The position numbers were made by a program, and so were the translations under genes. A model generated the notes under the pieces. The model saw nothing but the letters and a program-made list of their open reading frames with translations. It did no database searches and had not been told where the DNA came from. From G963667425 sp963667425 [NCBI: bacterium] (GTDB taxonomy: Bacteria > UBP6 > UBA1177), in NCBI GenBank assembly GCA_963667425.1, contig OY763407.1:2666001-2730000 (forward strand): 64,000 nucleotides of DNA, given 5' to 3'. Of the stretch, positions 29,642 through 38,844 are shown in pieces. Position 1 is the first letter of the stretch, and the number at the start of each line of letters is the position of its first letter.

Positions 29642-30805
29642 ATGACTGTCGATTTCGAAATCTATATGTATCCCAGGGAAGGAATTGATTATGACCAGAA
29701 TATTTTAGGTATTTCTCTTTTAGAAAGATGTGCTGCAATTGTTGCCGGTATTTTCAATAGAGACAAAATCTTTGCACCATTTCTGGAAGAAAATAAAAAT
29801 TTCAGAGGAATTGAGATTTCTACGGAATTTCCTGATTTTTCTAAAAATATTCTTCTTATAGATCCTGCTTTTCTGTGTGATAAAAAACTTTTAAATAACA
29901 TGGTAAATAATTTCAAACCTACAGTTGTTGCATGTGACTCTTCATCTTTAACTCCTCTTGGACTTGCATATGTTAAAAGAGATGATATTGATGATGAATT
30001 TCATAAAGCTCCATGGTTTAAGATAGAAAGACTTATAAGTGAAAATAAAGGAAATCGTGTTGCTGTAATTGACGGCAGATATTTTTATGTCAGAAACAAT
30101 TCTTCAGCTAAAGAAGCATCTTCCTTTATTTTGCAGAATTTAAGATTAAAGTCGGATAGTATTCTTACAGCAAACATTTACAGACCTTTTTCTCTAATGT
30201 TTACAAAAGCTGTATCTTTTCTCTCTTTTTCTCCTGATGTTTTAAGTGTTCTTGCAATAGTTGCATCACTTTTTTCTGCAATATTTTTTGTTTCAGGCGG
30301 ATATTTTAATACTTTAACTGCCGCTGTTATTTTACAATTCGCATTTCTGTTTTGTAATATGGACGGCGAGCATGCAAGGCTGAAATATTTGAAAACTGAA
30401 CATGGTAAATGGCTTAATGCTTCAGCTAACACGGCTGTTATACTGCTGCCTATAACAGGTTTGGCCTTTTCTCTTGCAGATGGCATTCTTTTAAGATCTG
30501 CACTTATTTTTATTGGTTTTTTTGTCGCAAACAGTATAGCTGCTTATTTATATGCTTATAAAACCGGTCAATTTATTCCTGAATCCTTTTTTCTTGATAA
30601 TTTTATTAAAGAGAGCAGAAACGGCTATTTTAAAATATTTCTTCAGGTTATAGGGATTCTTATGAAAAGAGATAGTTTTATCTTTTTTCTTTTTGTGTTT
30701 TCCATTTTAGGTTTGACTAGAATACTTATTCCGATATATGCTTTTGCTATGGTTTTTATAGCTTTGCTTTCTTTTGCATATTATATAGGCAGGCTAAAAA
30801 AATAG
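29642..30805 (+). CDS. CDP-alcohol phosphatidyltransferase-like membrane protein with altered active site
   Basis: A 387-residue protein. Residues 1-170 are cytosolic and recall the sugar-nucleotidyltransferase half of two-domain enzymes such as IPC transferase/DIPP synthase, but are degenerate. From about residue 180 come six hydrophobic segments of the CDP-alcohol phosphatidyltransferase fold. The signature DGxxAR-x8-G-x3-D-x3-D is seen as D241, G242, A245, R246 and G255, but the last two Asp are replaced by N259 and N263. These Asp normally bind metal or act in catalysis, so the enzyme may be inactive or changed. A TTGACA box at 29580-29585 may belong to its promoter. queC follows 8 bases later. 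Confidence 0.8.
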   Translation: MTVDFEIYMYPREGIDYDQNILGISLLERCAAIVAGIFNRDKIFAPFLEENKNFRGIEISTEFPDFSKNILLIDPAFLCDKKLLNNMVNNFKPTVVACDSSSLTPLGLAYVKRDDIDDEFHKAPWFKIERLISENKGNRVAVIDGRYFYVRNNSSAKEASSFILQNLRLKSDSILTANIYRPFSLMFTKAVSFLSFSPDVLSVLAIVASLFSAIFFVSGGYFNTLTAAVILQFAFLFCNMDGEHARLKYLKTEHGKWLNASANTAVILLPITGLAFSLADGILLRSALIFIGFFVANSIAAYLYAYKTGQFIPESFFLDNFIKESRNGYFKIFLQVIGILMKRDSFIFFLFVFSILGLTRILIPIYAFAMVFIALLSFAYYIGRLKK

Positions 30806-30813
30806 GGGGAATT

Positions 30814-31497
30814 ATGAAATCTGTGGTACTTTTTAGTGGTGGTCTTGATTCCACTACGCTTCTGGCTCTTTCACTTTCAAAAGGTGAAGATGTTTATCCA
30901 TTGACTGTTTCTTACGGGCAAAGACATGATGTCGAGATAAAAAAAGCCAGATTAATTTTGAAGAAATATAATATTGAGAATAAATATAACGAAATAGTTC
31001 AGGATCTTTCTTTTTTAAACGACTGTTCTTTGATAAACAGTGAGCTTGATGTTCCTGAAGAGCTTTCTGAAGAAATTCCTTCAACTTATGTTCCTGCAAG
31101 AAATATAATCTTTTTGTCAATTGCAACTTCATATGCGGAAGCCGTTGGAGCCGGAAAGATTTATATAGGTGTCAATGCTATTGATTATTCAGGTTACCCT
31201 GATTGCCGTCCCGAATTTATTGAGGCATTTCAGACAGCTATTAACAAAGGAAGCAAGTATGCTATTGAAAATGGAATAAAAATAGAAACACCGCTTCTTA
31301 ATCTTTCAAAAGCTGAGATAATAAAAATGGGAATTAACCTTGGTGTTGATTATTCAATGACTCACAGCTGTTATAATCCTTCTTTTGATGGAAAGGCATG
31401 TGGTAAATGTGACAGTTGCCGTTTAAGGCACAAAGGCTTTACTGATGCAGGAATGGAAGATCCTACAATATACTTCGGAGGAAGTTTTGAAGATTAA
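30814..31497 (+). CDS. queC: 7-cyano-7-deazaguanine synthase
   Basis: A 227-residue enzyme that makes preQ0 from 7-carboxy-7-deazaguanine with ATP and ammonia, an early queuosine step. The PP-loop SGGLDSTT is at the N-terminus; SYGQRHDVEI, STYVPARNIIFLS and NAIDYSGYPDCRPEFI follow; the zinc site is formed by Cys residues in THSCYNPSF and ACGKCDSCRLR. An AGGGGGAAT stretch precedes the ATG. Its 3' end overlaps the start of the MBL-fold gene by 11 bases. Other queuosine genes (queD, queE, queF) are not in the window; tgt is at 10700. Confidence 0.97.
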   Translation: MKSVVLFSGGLDSTTLLALSLSKGEDVYPLTVSYGQRHDVEIKKARLILKKYNIENKYNEIVQDLSFLNDCSLINSELDVPEELSEEIPSTYVPARNIIFLSIATSYAEAVGAGKIYIGVNAIDYSGYPDCRPEFIEAFQTAINKGSKYAIENGIKIETPLLNLSKAEIIKMGINLGVDYSMTHSCYNPSFDGKACGKCDSCRLRHKGFTDAGMEDPTIYFGGSFED

Positions 31498-32098
31498 TAC
31501 TTTACAGGTCGGAACTTTAGGTGCAAATTGCTATATACTTGAAGAAAATGGCCTTTCAGCAGTTGTAGATCCTGGTGGAAGTTCTGATGTTATAATAGAA
31601 GCTCTTGGAAATACTACACTTAAATATATTTTTCTTACGCACGCTCATTTTGATCATATTTCAGGGCTTGATGATATTAAAAACCGTTTTCCTGAAGCTG
31701 AAATAGTTATTCATGCTGAGGAAAAATTCTGGCTTTCAGATATGGAACTGAATCTTTCAACAATGACAGGAGAACCTTTTTCATCAAAATACAGAGCTGA
31801 TATATTTGTGGAAGATGGTGATGAAATAGAATTTGCAGGTAAAAAATGTAAAGTTTTTCACACACCAGGTCACACACCAGGTTCATGCTCCTTTTTGATT
31901 GACAGCAATCTTTTCAGTGGAGACACTTTATTTGAAAGCAGCATTGGAAGAACCGATTTCCCTGGCGGAGATTCGATGAAAATAAGAAAATCCATAAAAG
32001 ATAAAATTTTTACTCTACCGGATGAAACAACAGTTTATCCGGGACATATGGCATCAACAACTGTTGGCCGTGAAAAGAAATTCAATCCATTTTTCTGA
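31487..32098 (+). CDS. MBL-fold metallo-hydrolase, glyoxalase II-like
   Basis: A 203-residue metallo-beta-lactamase-fold enzyme. The metal motif THAHFDHISG (HxHxDH) is followed by His in FHTPGHTPGS, Asp in LFSGDTLFESSIGRTDFPGG and His in VYPGHM, the full set for a two-metal site. The closest pattern is the GloB-like group acting on thioesters such as S-lactoylglutathione, but the short C-terminus lacks the classical glyoxalase II helical domain, so the substrate is open. The TTG at 31487 is chosen as start: GGAGG lies 5 bases upstream and the protein then begins MKINTLQVGTLGANCY, as in relatives. It is coupled to queC by overlap. Confidence 0.9.
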   Translation: MKINTLQVGTLGANCYILEENGLSAVVDPGGSSDVIIEALGNTTLKYIFLTHAHFDHISGLDDIKNRFPEAEIVIHAEEKFWLSDMELNLSTMTGEPFSSKYRADIFVEDGDEIEFAGKKCKVFHTPGHTPGSCSFLIDSNLFSGDTLFESSIGRTDFPGGDSMKIRKSIKDKIFTLPDETTVYPGHMASTTVGREKKFNPFF

Positions 32099-32124
32099 TA
32101 GCTAATCTTTATTTTCAAGAAACT

Positions 32125-32153
32125 TTGACATAGATATTTTACTCTAGTACTAT
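32125..32153 (+). promoter_or_regulatory. promoter of purM
   Basis: TTGACA (32125-32130), a 17-base spacer and TACTAT (32148-32153), 34 bases before the ATG. No purine riboswitch-like structure fits in the short leader. Confidence 0.65.
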
Positions 32154-32187
32154 CCACGCGTGAAAAATTTATCTACAGGAGAGATTT

Positions 32188-33213
32188 ATGGCTGGTTTGT
32201 CTTATAAAGATGCTGGTGTTGATATTCATGAGGGTAGCCGTCTTGTTGACAAGATAAAACCTTTTATTAAAAACACTATGAGACCTGAAGTTATGGGCGG
32301 GCTTGGTGGTTTTGCTGCAATGGTCGGGCTTCCTGAAGGATTGAAAAATCCTGTAATGGTAAGCGGAACAGATGGTGTTGGCACAAAACTAAAATTTGCT
32401 TTTGCTTCTGAAAAATATGATACCGTCGGGATAGATCTTGTTGCAATGTGTGTCAATGATGTTGCAGTCTGTGGCGCTGAACCACTCTTTTTTCTTGATT
32501 ACTTTGCAACAGGGAAACTTTCTGCGGATAACGCTGCAACTGTAATTAAAGGAATTGCAGATGGCTGTATTGATGCCGGTTGTGCTCTTGTTGGTGGAGA
32601 AACAGCTGAAATGCCAGGCTTTTATCCTGAAGGTGAATTCGATCTTGCCGGTTTTTCTGTAGGTGTTGTTGATAAAGAAAAAATAATTACAGGAGAAAAC
32701 ATAAAAGAAGGTGATATTATTGTCGGTTTTCCTTCAAGCGGTGTTCATTCCAATGGTTTTTCTCTTGTCAGAAAAATAGTTTTTGATAAATTAGAGCTTA
32801 AAGTCAATGATTTTATAGATGAGTTAGGTTCTTCAGTTGCCGAAATCTTTCTTGAACCGACTATAATTTATGTAAAACTTGTTAAAGAAATCACGAAGAA
32901 AATAGATGTTAAAGGAATGGTTCATATTACAGGCGGCGGTTTTTATGAAAATATACCAAGAATCATTCCTGAAGGGCTTTCTGTTCTTATTGACGGTAAT
33001 TTTGAAATTCTTCCTGTTTTTAAATGGTTAAAAGAAAAAGGTGAAGTGACAGAAAGAGAGATGTTTACAACTTTTAACTGTGGAATTGGTTTTATGTTTG
33101 TTGTTTCTTCAGATGATGCCGAAACTATTCTTAAAGATTATCCTGAAAGTCGTAAAATAGGAAAAATAGTAAAAGGTGGCAGTGGTGTGGAAATCACCAG
33201 GACATACTTTTAG
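32188..33213 (+). CDS. purM: phosphoribosylformylglycinamidine cyclo-ligase (AIR synthetase)
   Basis: A 341-residue enzyme closing the imidazole ring in purine synthesis, using ATP. Family landmarks are SYKDAGVDIHEGSRLVDKI at the start, GGFAAMV, VSGTDGVGTKLKFA, DLVAMCVNDVAVCGAEPLFF, GGETAEMPGFY, PSSGVHSNGFSLVRKI and HITGGGFYENIPR. Length and order are standard. The ATG follows AGGAGAG. No other pur gene is adjacent. A bidirectional terminator ends the transcript. Confidence 0.98.
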   Translation: MAGLSYKDAGVDIHEGSRLVDKIKPFIKNTMRPEVMGGLGGFAAMVGLPEGLKNPVMVSGTDGVGTKLKFAFASEKYDTVGIDLVAMCVNDVAVCGAEPLFFLDYFATGKLSADNAATVIKGIADGCIDAGCALVGGETAEMPGFYPEGEFDLAGFSVGVVDKEKIITGENIKEGDIIVGFPSSGVHSNGFSLVRKIVFDKLELKVNDFIDELGSSVAEIFLEPTIIYVKLVKEITKKIDVKGMVHITGGGFYENIPRIIPEGLSVLIDGNFEILPVFKWLKEKGEVTEREMFTTFNCGIGFMFVVSSDDAETILKDYPESRKIGKIVKGGSGVEITRTYF

Positions 33214-33236
33214 AATTATTTAATATGTTTAAATAA

Positions 33237-33270
33237 ATAAAAAACCGGTCATAAAGACCGGTTTTTTATT
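33237..33270. terminator. bidirectional terminator between purM and citF
   Basis: A perfect hairpin AAAACCGGTC-ATAAA-GACCGGTTTT (33241-33265) has T-runs reading outward on both strands. It lies between the convergent stops of purM (33213) and citF (33291), so it can end both transcripts. Confidence 0.9.
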
Positions 33271-33290
33271 AAAGTAGAGCCAAAAAAGAG

Positions 33291-34838
33291 CTATTCTTTT
33301 ATTTCATGAATAACATCAATAATAGTTCCGTCTCTATATTCGATTACACCAACAATTTTATCGGTATATTCAATTTTCTGAGGGACACCTGTCATTTTAT
33401 ATGCAAGATCTCTGAGCTCTTCAATTTCAAAAACTTTTATACCTGCTTTGGTTATCCATGTTTTTATTTCCTCATACTTATCGCTGTTTCTATTTAAAGC
33501 AACACCTCTATCAGTTACAAGAATATCAATGTTTGTTCCTGGAGTTACAATATTTAGAACGTTATCAACAATTGTCGGGATTCTTCCTCTTATAAGAGGT
33601 GCTGTAATTATTGTAAGTTTTGCAGCAGCAGCAGTATCGCTGTGACCACCTGATGCGCCTCTGATAACTCCGTCGCTTCCTGTGATTACGTTGATATTGA
33701 AATTGGTATCTATTTCAAGTGCACTTAAAACAACAACATCAAGTTTGTTTGCAATACATCCTTTAGTATGTGTGTTTGCATAGTATGTTGCATCTATTTC
33801 GTAATGATTTTCATTTTCTCTTATCGAGTTTGCTGCAATAAGGTCAAAACTCTGAACATCAAATAGTTTTCCGATAAAACCGTCTTTAAGCATTTCAACC
33901 ATAGGTTTTGTTATTCCACCTAAAGAAAAGCTTGCTTTAATATTCTGTTTTTCCATCTCAGTTCTAAGGAATCTTGACATAGCAAGTGAAGCTCCGCCAC
34001 TTCCTGTCTGGAAAGAGAAACCATTTTTAAAATATGGTGAATTATATATAACTTTTGCGCAGTATTCGGCAATGAGAAGATCTCTCGGATTTTTTGTAAA
34101 ACGGGTCTCTTTTCCGCCGATTTTAGATGAATCTCCAATAGAATCTATTAAAACGACATAATCAACATCAGTTTGAGGAATGCTTACTGGTGTATTAGGG
34201 TAGTCAACAAGATTGTCTGTAAGAATTACAACTGTATCGGCATATTTTGCATCTATCATTGCATATCCGAGTGATCCGCAGACTGCTTTCCCATAACCGT
34301 TTGCATTGCCGTAATCATCTGATGAAGGTGCTCCTAAAAATGCGACATCAATATGTTCTTCACCTGCTTCGATTGCTCTGGCTCTTCCGCCATGACTTCT
34401 TATTACAACAGGAATTTCCATTAAGCCTCTTGAAATGGCTTCTGCAAGTTTTCCTCTTAAACCGCTGGAGGAAATACTTGCGACTACGCCATTTTTAATA
34501 TGATCTACAAGAGGAGCATGAACATCATTAAGAGAACTTGAACATATTCTTATATTTTTTATCCCTTTTGCGGCAATAACGTCCATTACTTTGTTTACAA
34601 TATAGTCTCCACCTCTGAAATGATGGTGAAAAGAGATTGTCATACCGTCTTTAAGTCCCGATTTTTCAACAGCTTCTTCAATGGAATTTAAAAGTTTGGA
34701 ATCTCCGGGTTTTACCATTTTTTTTGTTTTACCGGCAATTCTTCCTTCAGGCATTGCATCAAAAAGACCTTTATAAGGTAAAACTTTGTCTATTCCGGCT
34801 ATTGCAGCAGGAATTTCTTTTCCTATTGCATTTTTCAT
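33291..34838 (-). CDS. citF: citrate lyase alpha subunit
   Basis: A 515-residue acetyl-ACP:citrate ACP-transferase subunit, the expected length. Landmarks include MTISFHHHFRGGDYIVNKVM, SSGLRGKLAEAISRG, VVIRSHGGRARAIEAGE, FLGAPSSDDYGNANG, GFSFQTGSGGASLA and the C-terminal ITGSDGVIRGASGGHSDTA. Together with CitE and CitD it splits citrate to acetate and oxaloacetate in anaerobic metabolism. Its ATG overlaps the citE stop by one base. It is the last gene of citCDEF and runs into the bidirectional terminator. Confidence 0.97.
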   Translation of the reverse strand: MKNAIGKEIPAAIAGIDKVLPYKGLFDAMPEGRIAGKTKKMVKPGDSKLLNSIEEAVEKSGLKDGMTISFHHHFRGGDYIVNKVMDVIAAKGIKNIRICSSSLNDVHAPLVDHIKNGVVASISSSGLRGKLAEAISRGLMEIPVVIRSHGGRARAIEAGEEHIDVAFLGAPSSDDYGNANGYGKAVCGSLGYAMIDAKYADTVVILTDNLVDYPNTPVSIPQTDVDYVVLIDSIGDSSKIGGKETRFTKNPRDLLIAEYCAKVIYNSPYFKNGFSFQTGSGGASLAMSRFLRTEMEKQNIKASFSLGGITKPMVEMLKDGFIGKLFDVQSFDLIAANSIRENENHYEIDATYYANTHTKGCIANKLDVVVLSALEIDTNFNINVITGSDGVIRGASGGHSDTAAAAKLTIITAPLIRGRIPTIVDNVLNIVTPGTNIDILVTDRGVALNRNSDKYEEIKTWITKAGIKVFEIEELRDLAYKMTGVPQKIEYTDKIVGVIEYRDGTIIDVIHEIKE

Positions 34839-35722
34839 TATACCTCCTCCCTGTAAAGACCAGAAGCCTTTGCAATTTCGATAACTCTTTCAGCTCTTGC
34901 TACAACGGGTTTATCTATCATTTTTCCGTTTAAAGCAATAACTCCGCTTCCTTTTGCCTCTGCTTCCTTTATTGCTTTCATAATTTTAAGAGCATCATCT
35001 ATCTGTTTTTCAGTTGGATTGAAAATAGAATTTACAACAGCGATCTGTCTTGGATTAATAACAGATTTGCCATCGAATCCAAGATCTTTTATAAGCTGAG
35101 TCTCTCTTCTAAGACCTTCTTCATCATCAACATTTGAAAAAACTGTATCAAGAGCATATATTCCTGCAGCTCTTGCAGCCATAACGATTGCACTTCTTGC
35201 GGCAAGAAGTTCAACACCGCCAGGAGTTCTATTTGTTTTCATGCTTCTTACATAGTCTTCAGCTCCAAGAGCAATTCCCATTAATCTTTTACTTGCCGTT
35301 GCAATAGAAAGGGCATTTATTGCTCCGAGTGGTCCTTCAATTGCAGCCATCATGAGAGTTGAACCAACTTCTTTACCGATTTTCTTTTCAACTTCGGTCA
35401 TTGCTTCATCAACTTCGACAACATCCGCTGCTGTTTCAGTTTTAGGAAGTCTTATAACATCAACTCCGGCTCTTATAACTGCTTCTATATCTTCTTTTCC
35501 GCAGGTATCCATTCCATTAATTCTTACAACAATTTCAGTTCCTTCATAGTCAACCGATTTTATTGCATTGTAAACAAGAAATCTTGCAGTATCCTTTTCA
35601 TGTATGGAAACAGAATCTTCAAGATCGAACATAAGAGAGTCAGCTCCATAAATATGTGCATCCTTAAGCATTCCCGCATTATTTCCGGGAACGAACATCA
35701 TGGTTCTTCTTAATTTGTCCAT
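34838..35722 (-). CDS. citE: citrate lyase beta subunit
   Basis: A 294-residue citryl-ACP lyase of the HpcH/HpaI aldolase superfamily. Family features are RRTMMFVPGNNAGML at the start, SLMFDLEDSV with the metal-binding acidic residues, EIVVRINGMDT with the substrate Arg, DVIRLPKTETAADV, and FDGKSVINPRQI. It cleaves citryl-ACP to acetyl-ACP and oxaloacetate. It overlaps citD by 13 bases and citF by 1 base, so the subunits are translationally coupled. Confidence 0.97.
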   Translation of the reverse strand: MDKLRRTMMFVPGNNAGMLKDAHIYGADSLMFDLEDSVSIHEKDTARFLVYNAIKSVDYEGTEIVVRINGMDTCGKEDIEAVIRAGVDVIRLPKTETAADVVEVDEAMTEVEKKIGKEVGSTLMMAAIEGPLGAINALSIATASKRLMGIALGAEDYVRSMKTNRTPGGVELLAARSAIVMAARAAGIYALDTVFSNVDDEEGLRRETQLIKDLGFDGKSVINPRQIAVVNSIFNPTEKQIDDALKIMKAIKEAEAKGSGVIALNGKMIDKPVVARAERVIEIAKASGLYREEV

Positions 35723-36021
35723 TTGTCAAGCTCCTCCCAGTTAAAGTTTTCAGTAATTTCAGCAGCTCTGTGTGCAGCTGTCTCGACTCTTGCTCTTATT
35801 ATACAGTCGAGAGCACCTGTGTCTTCTGCCTGAACCTTTGCATCTTTTACACCAAGTTTTTCAAGAGTTTCTCTGATAACTTTTCTGATCTGAGTACCAA
35901 ACTGTTTTTCAACAGAGCTTTTTAACAAAATCTCAATTCCATTTCCCTCGTTGGGGAACAGGGTTACATAGATGTCGCTTGACTCATACGTTCCCGCAGC
36001 ACCAACTTTTTTTAGTTCCAT
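35710..36021 (-). CDS. citD: citrate lyase acyl carrier protein (gamma subunit)
   Basis: A 103-residue carrier protein. The AGTYESSD motif near the N-terminus contains Ser14, which aligns with the serine that carries the phosphoribosyl-dephospho-CoA arm in known CitD proteins. The core LKSSVEKQFGTQIRKVI and the GALDCIIRARVETA stretch are diagnostic. Attachment of the arm needs CitX and CitG, which are not in this window. An AGGA site precedes the ATG. It lies 13 bases after citC. Confidence 0.95.
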   Translation of the reverse strand: MELKKVGAAGTYESSDIYVTLFPNEGNGIEILLKSSVEKQFGTQIRKVIRETLEKLGVKDAKVQAEDTGALDCIIRARVETAAHRAAEITENFNWEELDKWTN

Positions 36022-36034
36022 TACAATCCTCCGG

Positions 36035-37078
36035 TTAATGTCTGGAAATCGTTTCTTTTATCTTTTCTATTATAGCTTTTGCTTCATTCGAGTTTAAAAA
36101 TGTCCATGTTGATTCCGGCAGATATTTTTCTGCTTCATTTATTTTCCCTTCTTTGATAAGAGCTCTGACTTTTGAAGCACTTATAATATCTCCTTTTATC
36201 TCTTTTCTATCCACTTTTATAAATTCAATGCCATGTTCAGGCAGAATTCTTTCCATTACATCATTATATATCGATGTCACTTTGCAGTAAGGTTCATTTC
36301 CGGCATATCTTTTTGTTATTTTAAGCGAAGGTGCAATATATTTTCCAAAAAGGTCAATATCAATTAAAGCATGAGAAGCAACGAGAGCATCAGCATCCTT
36401 TATAAAATAGGACGGAAAAGTTGCAGAGGAAATTATATAATCGCCTCCTTTATGAATATAAACGTTTTTAAGATGCTTTGTTCCTTCTTTCACAAGATGC
36501 AGTCTTATATCGGACGGAAAGGTGCTTTTATCTTCCTCAACAATGAAAATATGTACAATATCGCTTTCTTTAGAAGTTTTTTCTATCAGATAGAGATGTC
36601 CAAGAGTAAAAGGGTTGCAGTTCATGACTATTGAAGAAATAACTTTTCCATCAACAAAAGATTTTTTAAGATTTTTCTGATAATCACTAATGTCAGGAAG
36701 ACCTTTTTCCATTAAAACTGCAGATTCCGAAGATGCAATTTCATTAAATCCAAAATATGAAAAAGATTCTTTCGCCTGTGGTTTTGTAAATATAAAGATG
36801 TGATGATTATCATTCTGGTATTCAATTTCTATCAGTTTTGTTATAAGCCTGTTTATTACTCCGCCTCCCTGATAAAAAGGAGAAACAGCAATACTTCTGA
36901 GTGATTTACCGCATATGGAACCTGTAGCAGCAATATTTTTCCCATCTTTAAAAATTACTGTTTTATCTACATTTTTATCAAGAAGAAGGTTTTGAGAATC
37001 AAGAAATTTCACTACTTCTTTAATTTCGGATTTATCCGAAGTATCAATAATGATTTCTTCAAAGTGTGCAAAGTCCAT
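36035..37078 (-). CDS. citC: citrate lyase synthetase (acetate:SH-citrate lyase ligase)
   Basis: A protein of about 347 residues that activates citrate lyase by acetylating the carrier thiol with acetate and ATP. The N-terminal third is a GNAT-like domain (SIAVSPFYQGGGVINRLITK), followed by a nucleotidyltransferase-fold domain with the ATP motif NPFTLGHLYLIE and ISASKVRALIKEG (IS-x-S-x-x-R). The ATG at 37078 (MDFAHF) is preferred since AAGGA lies about 7 bases upstream, whereas the ATG at 37087 sits directly on that site. It leads the citCDEF operon; a TTGACT box (37131-37136, minus strand) may belong to its promoter. Confidence 0.94.
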   Translation of the reverse strand: MDFAHFEEIIIDTSDKSEIKEVVKFLDSQNLLLDKNVDKTVIFKDGKNIAATGSICGKSLRSIAVSPFYQGGGVINRLITKLIEIEYQNDNHHIFIFTKPQAKESFSYFGFNEIASSESAVLMEKGLPDISDYQKNLKKSFVDGKVISSIVMNCNPFTLGHLYLIEKTSKESDIVHIFIVEEDKSTFPSDIRLHLVKEGTKHLKNVYIHKGGDYIISSATFPSYFIKDADALVASHALIDIDLFGKYIAPSLKITKRYAGNEPYCKVTSIYNDVMERILPEHGIEFIKVDRKEIKGDIISASKVRALIKEGKINEAEKYLPESTWTFLNSNEAKAIIEKIKETISRH

Positions 37079-37228
37079 AGCAGGCATCCTTAAACAAAAC
37101 CTCAGCTCATAGTTGCACGCTGGAATTTTAAGTCAAGTTATTTGGTAAATAAAAAATCTTTTTCAATAAGATATAAAATTAAAAATAAAATTCTTCTGAT
37201 AAAGAAAAAACATGTAATTAGCAATAAT

Positions 37229-37256
37229 TTGACATCTGTGTTTAAAAGTATAAATT
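37229..37256 (+). promoter_or_regulatory. promoter of the GT-C-like membrane protein gene
   Basis: TTGACA (37229-37234), a 16-base spacer and TAAATT (37251-37256). Transcription from here would start near 37263, which is after the possible GTG start at 37261 and favours the ATG at 37288. Confidence 0.45.
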
Positions 37257-37287
37257 AAATGTGTATTTTTTTCTTAAGCGTGATTTG

Positions 37288-38844
37288 ATGTTTGAAAATA
37301 AATTTATATTCAAAAACAAATTTTTGATTTTTGTAATATTTTTATTTCTGCTGATAACTGTTTTTCTGTTTTCCGGTATAGATGCGATAGGTCTTCATGG
37401 AGATGAAGCTTGGCTTGGGCTTAAAGGAGATTATTATTTAAAAGCGCATAGAATAGATCGTCCTTACGGTATGAATTTTTACACCGGTATACTACAATCC
37501 TATTTTGATTTTATTGCTTTTAAAGTTTTAGGCATAACTCTTTTCTCTTTAAGAATTTCAGGAGTGATTTTTAATTTTCTCTCCCTTGTGATTTTCACAG
37601 TATTTATGATAAAAAAGAATTATATAAAGGAGCTTATGGTTTTCTTAATGCTGTTTGCTCAGTCGGCTCTTTATCTTAATTATGCAAAAGTTGCATGGGA
37701 AGTTTGCTCTTTTACCCTTTTCTTTATGACAATATCTGTTTTTGCTTTATATAAATTTATTTATTCCGAAAGTAAAAAAAGAGTTTTTATTTACAGTTTT
37801 CTGTTTTTGTTAAGTGCTTTTGCCGGAACATATAATCATATAATTTTTTCAAGTATTTTAGTTGCAGGTTTTTTGTCGCTCTGCTTTTGGAGCTTTTTCT
37901 TTGATTCAGGAAAATATCTATTTCTCAAAAGAATAATAAACATCCTTTTTATTTCATTAATAAATGTGCTTTGTTTATATCTTATTATGAATAAAGCTGC
38001 TGATATCATATGGAGAAAAAGTCATTTTATTCTACCTGCCATGGTTATTGGACTTATTGCTTTTGAATCGTTGATTATTATTAAAATAAAAGATTTTTAT
38101 TTCAAAAATCTCATTAAAATAAAACCACATAAAATATATAACGCTGTAACATATGTTTTATTTTTTCTATCGTTTATGGTGTTCCTTTATTTTCATGGAG
38201 CTGTTTTCTGGAAAATAAGCGCACAAAAAATAGTTCTTTTACGTGTTTATTCATATAACATAGATGGCGTTTTTAAATATATATTATTAGTGACAGGTAC
38301 ATTTATTTTTATCTCTTTTACTGTTGCCGCTTTTTATAATTTAATAAAAAATAGAGATATTTTCACCTTTTTTGTGCTTACATATTCAGCTGTCCTCCCT
38401 ATTTATGTTCAGACAAATTCCATGAGATATTATCTCATTCTATCTATTCTGATTTTTCTCTATCTCTCTTTTAAATTTCCATGGAGAATTAAATTTCTTA
38501 AGTTAAGTTTTCTTGCGATACTGATTATTAATATTTTAATAATTCAGAAAATTATGCTGGGAATAATTTATTTTCCTGAGAAAAATGTTCATGCATATAG
38601 ATTCAAAATCAATATGACATCAGTGGAAACGTCTGCTCATTTTCTCCCGTTTAAACCTGTTGTTAATTACTTAAAAAAAGTTAAAGCTGGAAATATTAAA
38701 ACCAATGACCGCTTTTTTATTGAGAATAATTTCAGATTTTATAAAGAAGTTTATCCTGAACTGAAGCAATACAAAGGAACTGCTGAAGTTAATTACGATT
38801 ACGGAAAAGCTGGAACCGGATTTATATTAAGGAAAATAAATTAA
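37288..38844 (+). CDS. polytopic membrane protein, GT-C/GT39-like glycosyltransferase candidate
   Basis: A 518-residue inner-membrane protein with about eleven to thirteen hydrophobic segments. After the first helix lies LHGDEAWLGLKGDYY, resembling the periplasmic loop of lipid-linked sugar transferases (GT39/ArnT/PMT-type), in which a D-E pair is catalytic. The C-terminus has a small soluble part ending in VNYDYGKAGTGFIL. It may transfer a sugar from a polyprenyl carrier to a lipid or protein, but this rests on one motif and topology. The ATG at 37288 is preferred because of the promoter position. Its stop overlaps the convergent diguanylate cyclase gene by 4 bases. Confidence 0.7.
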   Translation: MFENKFIFKNKFLIFVIFLFLLITVFLFSGIDAIGLHGDEAWLGLKGDYYLKAHRIDRPYGMNFYTGILQSYFDFIAFKVLGITLFSLRISGVIFNFLSLVIFTVFMIKKNYIKELMVFLMLFAQSALYLNYAKVAWEVCSFTLFFMTISVFALYKFIYSESKKRVFIYSFLFLLSAFAGTYNHIIFSSILVAGFLSLCFWSFFFDSGKYLFLKRIINILFISLINVLCLYLIMNKAADIIWRKSHFILPAMVIGLIAFESLIIIKIKDFYFKNLIKIKPHKIYNAVTYVLFFLSFMVFLYFHGAVFWKISAQKIVLLRVYSYNIDGVFKYILLVTGTFIFISFTVAAFYNLIKNRDIFTFFVLTYSAVLPIYVQTNSMRYYLILSILIFLYLSFKFPWRIKFLKLSFLAILIINILIIQKIMLGIIYFPEKNVHAYRFKINMTSVETSAHFLPFKPVVNYLKKVKAGNIKTNDRFFIENNFRFYKEVYPELKQYKGTAEVNYDYGKAGTGFILRKIN

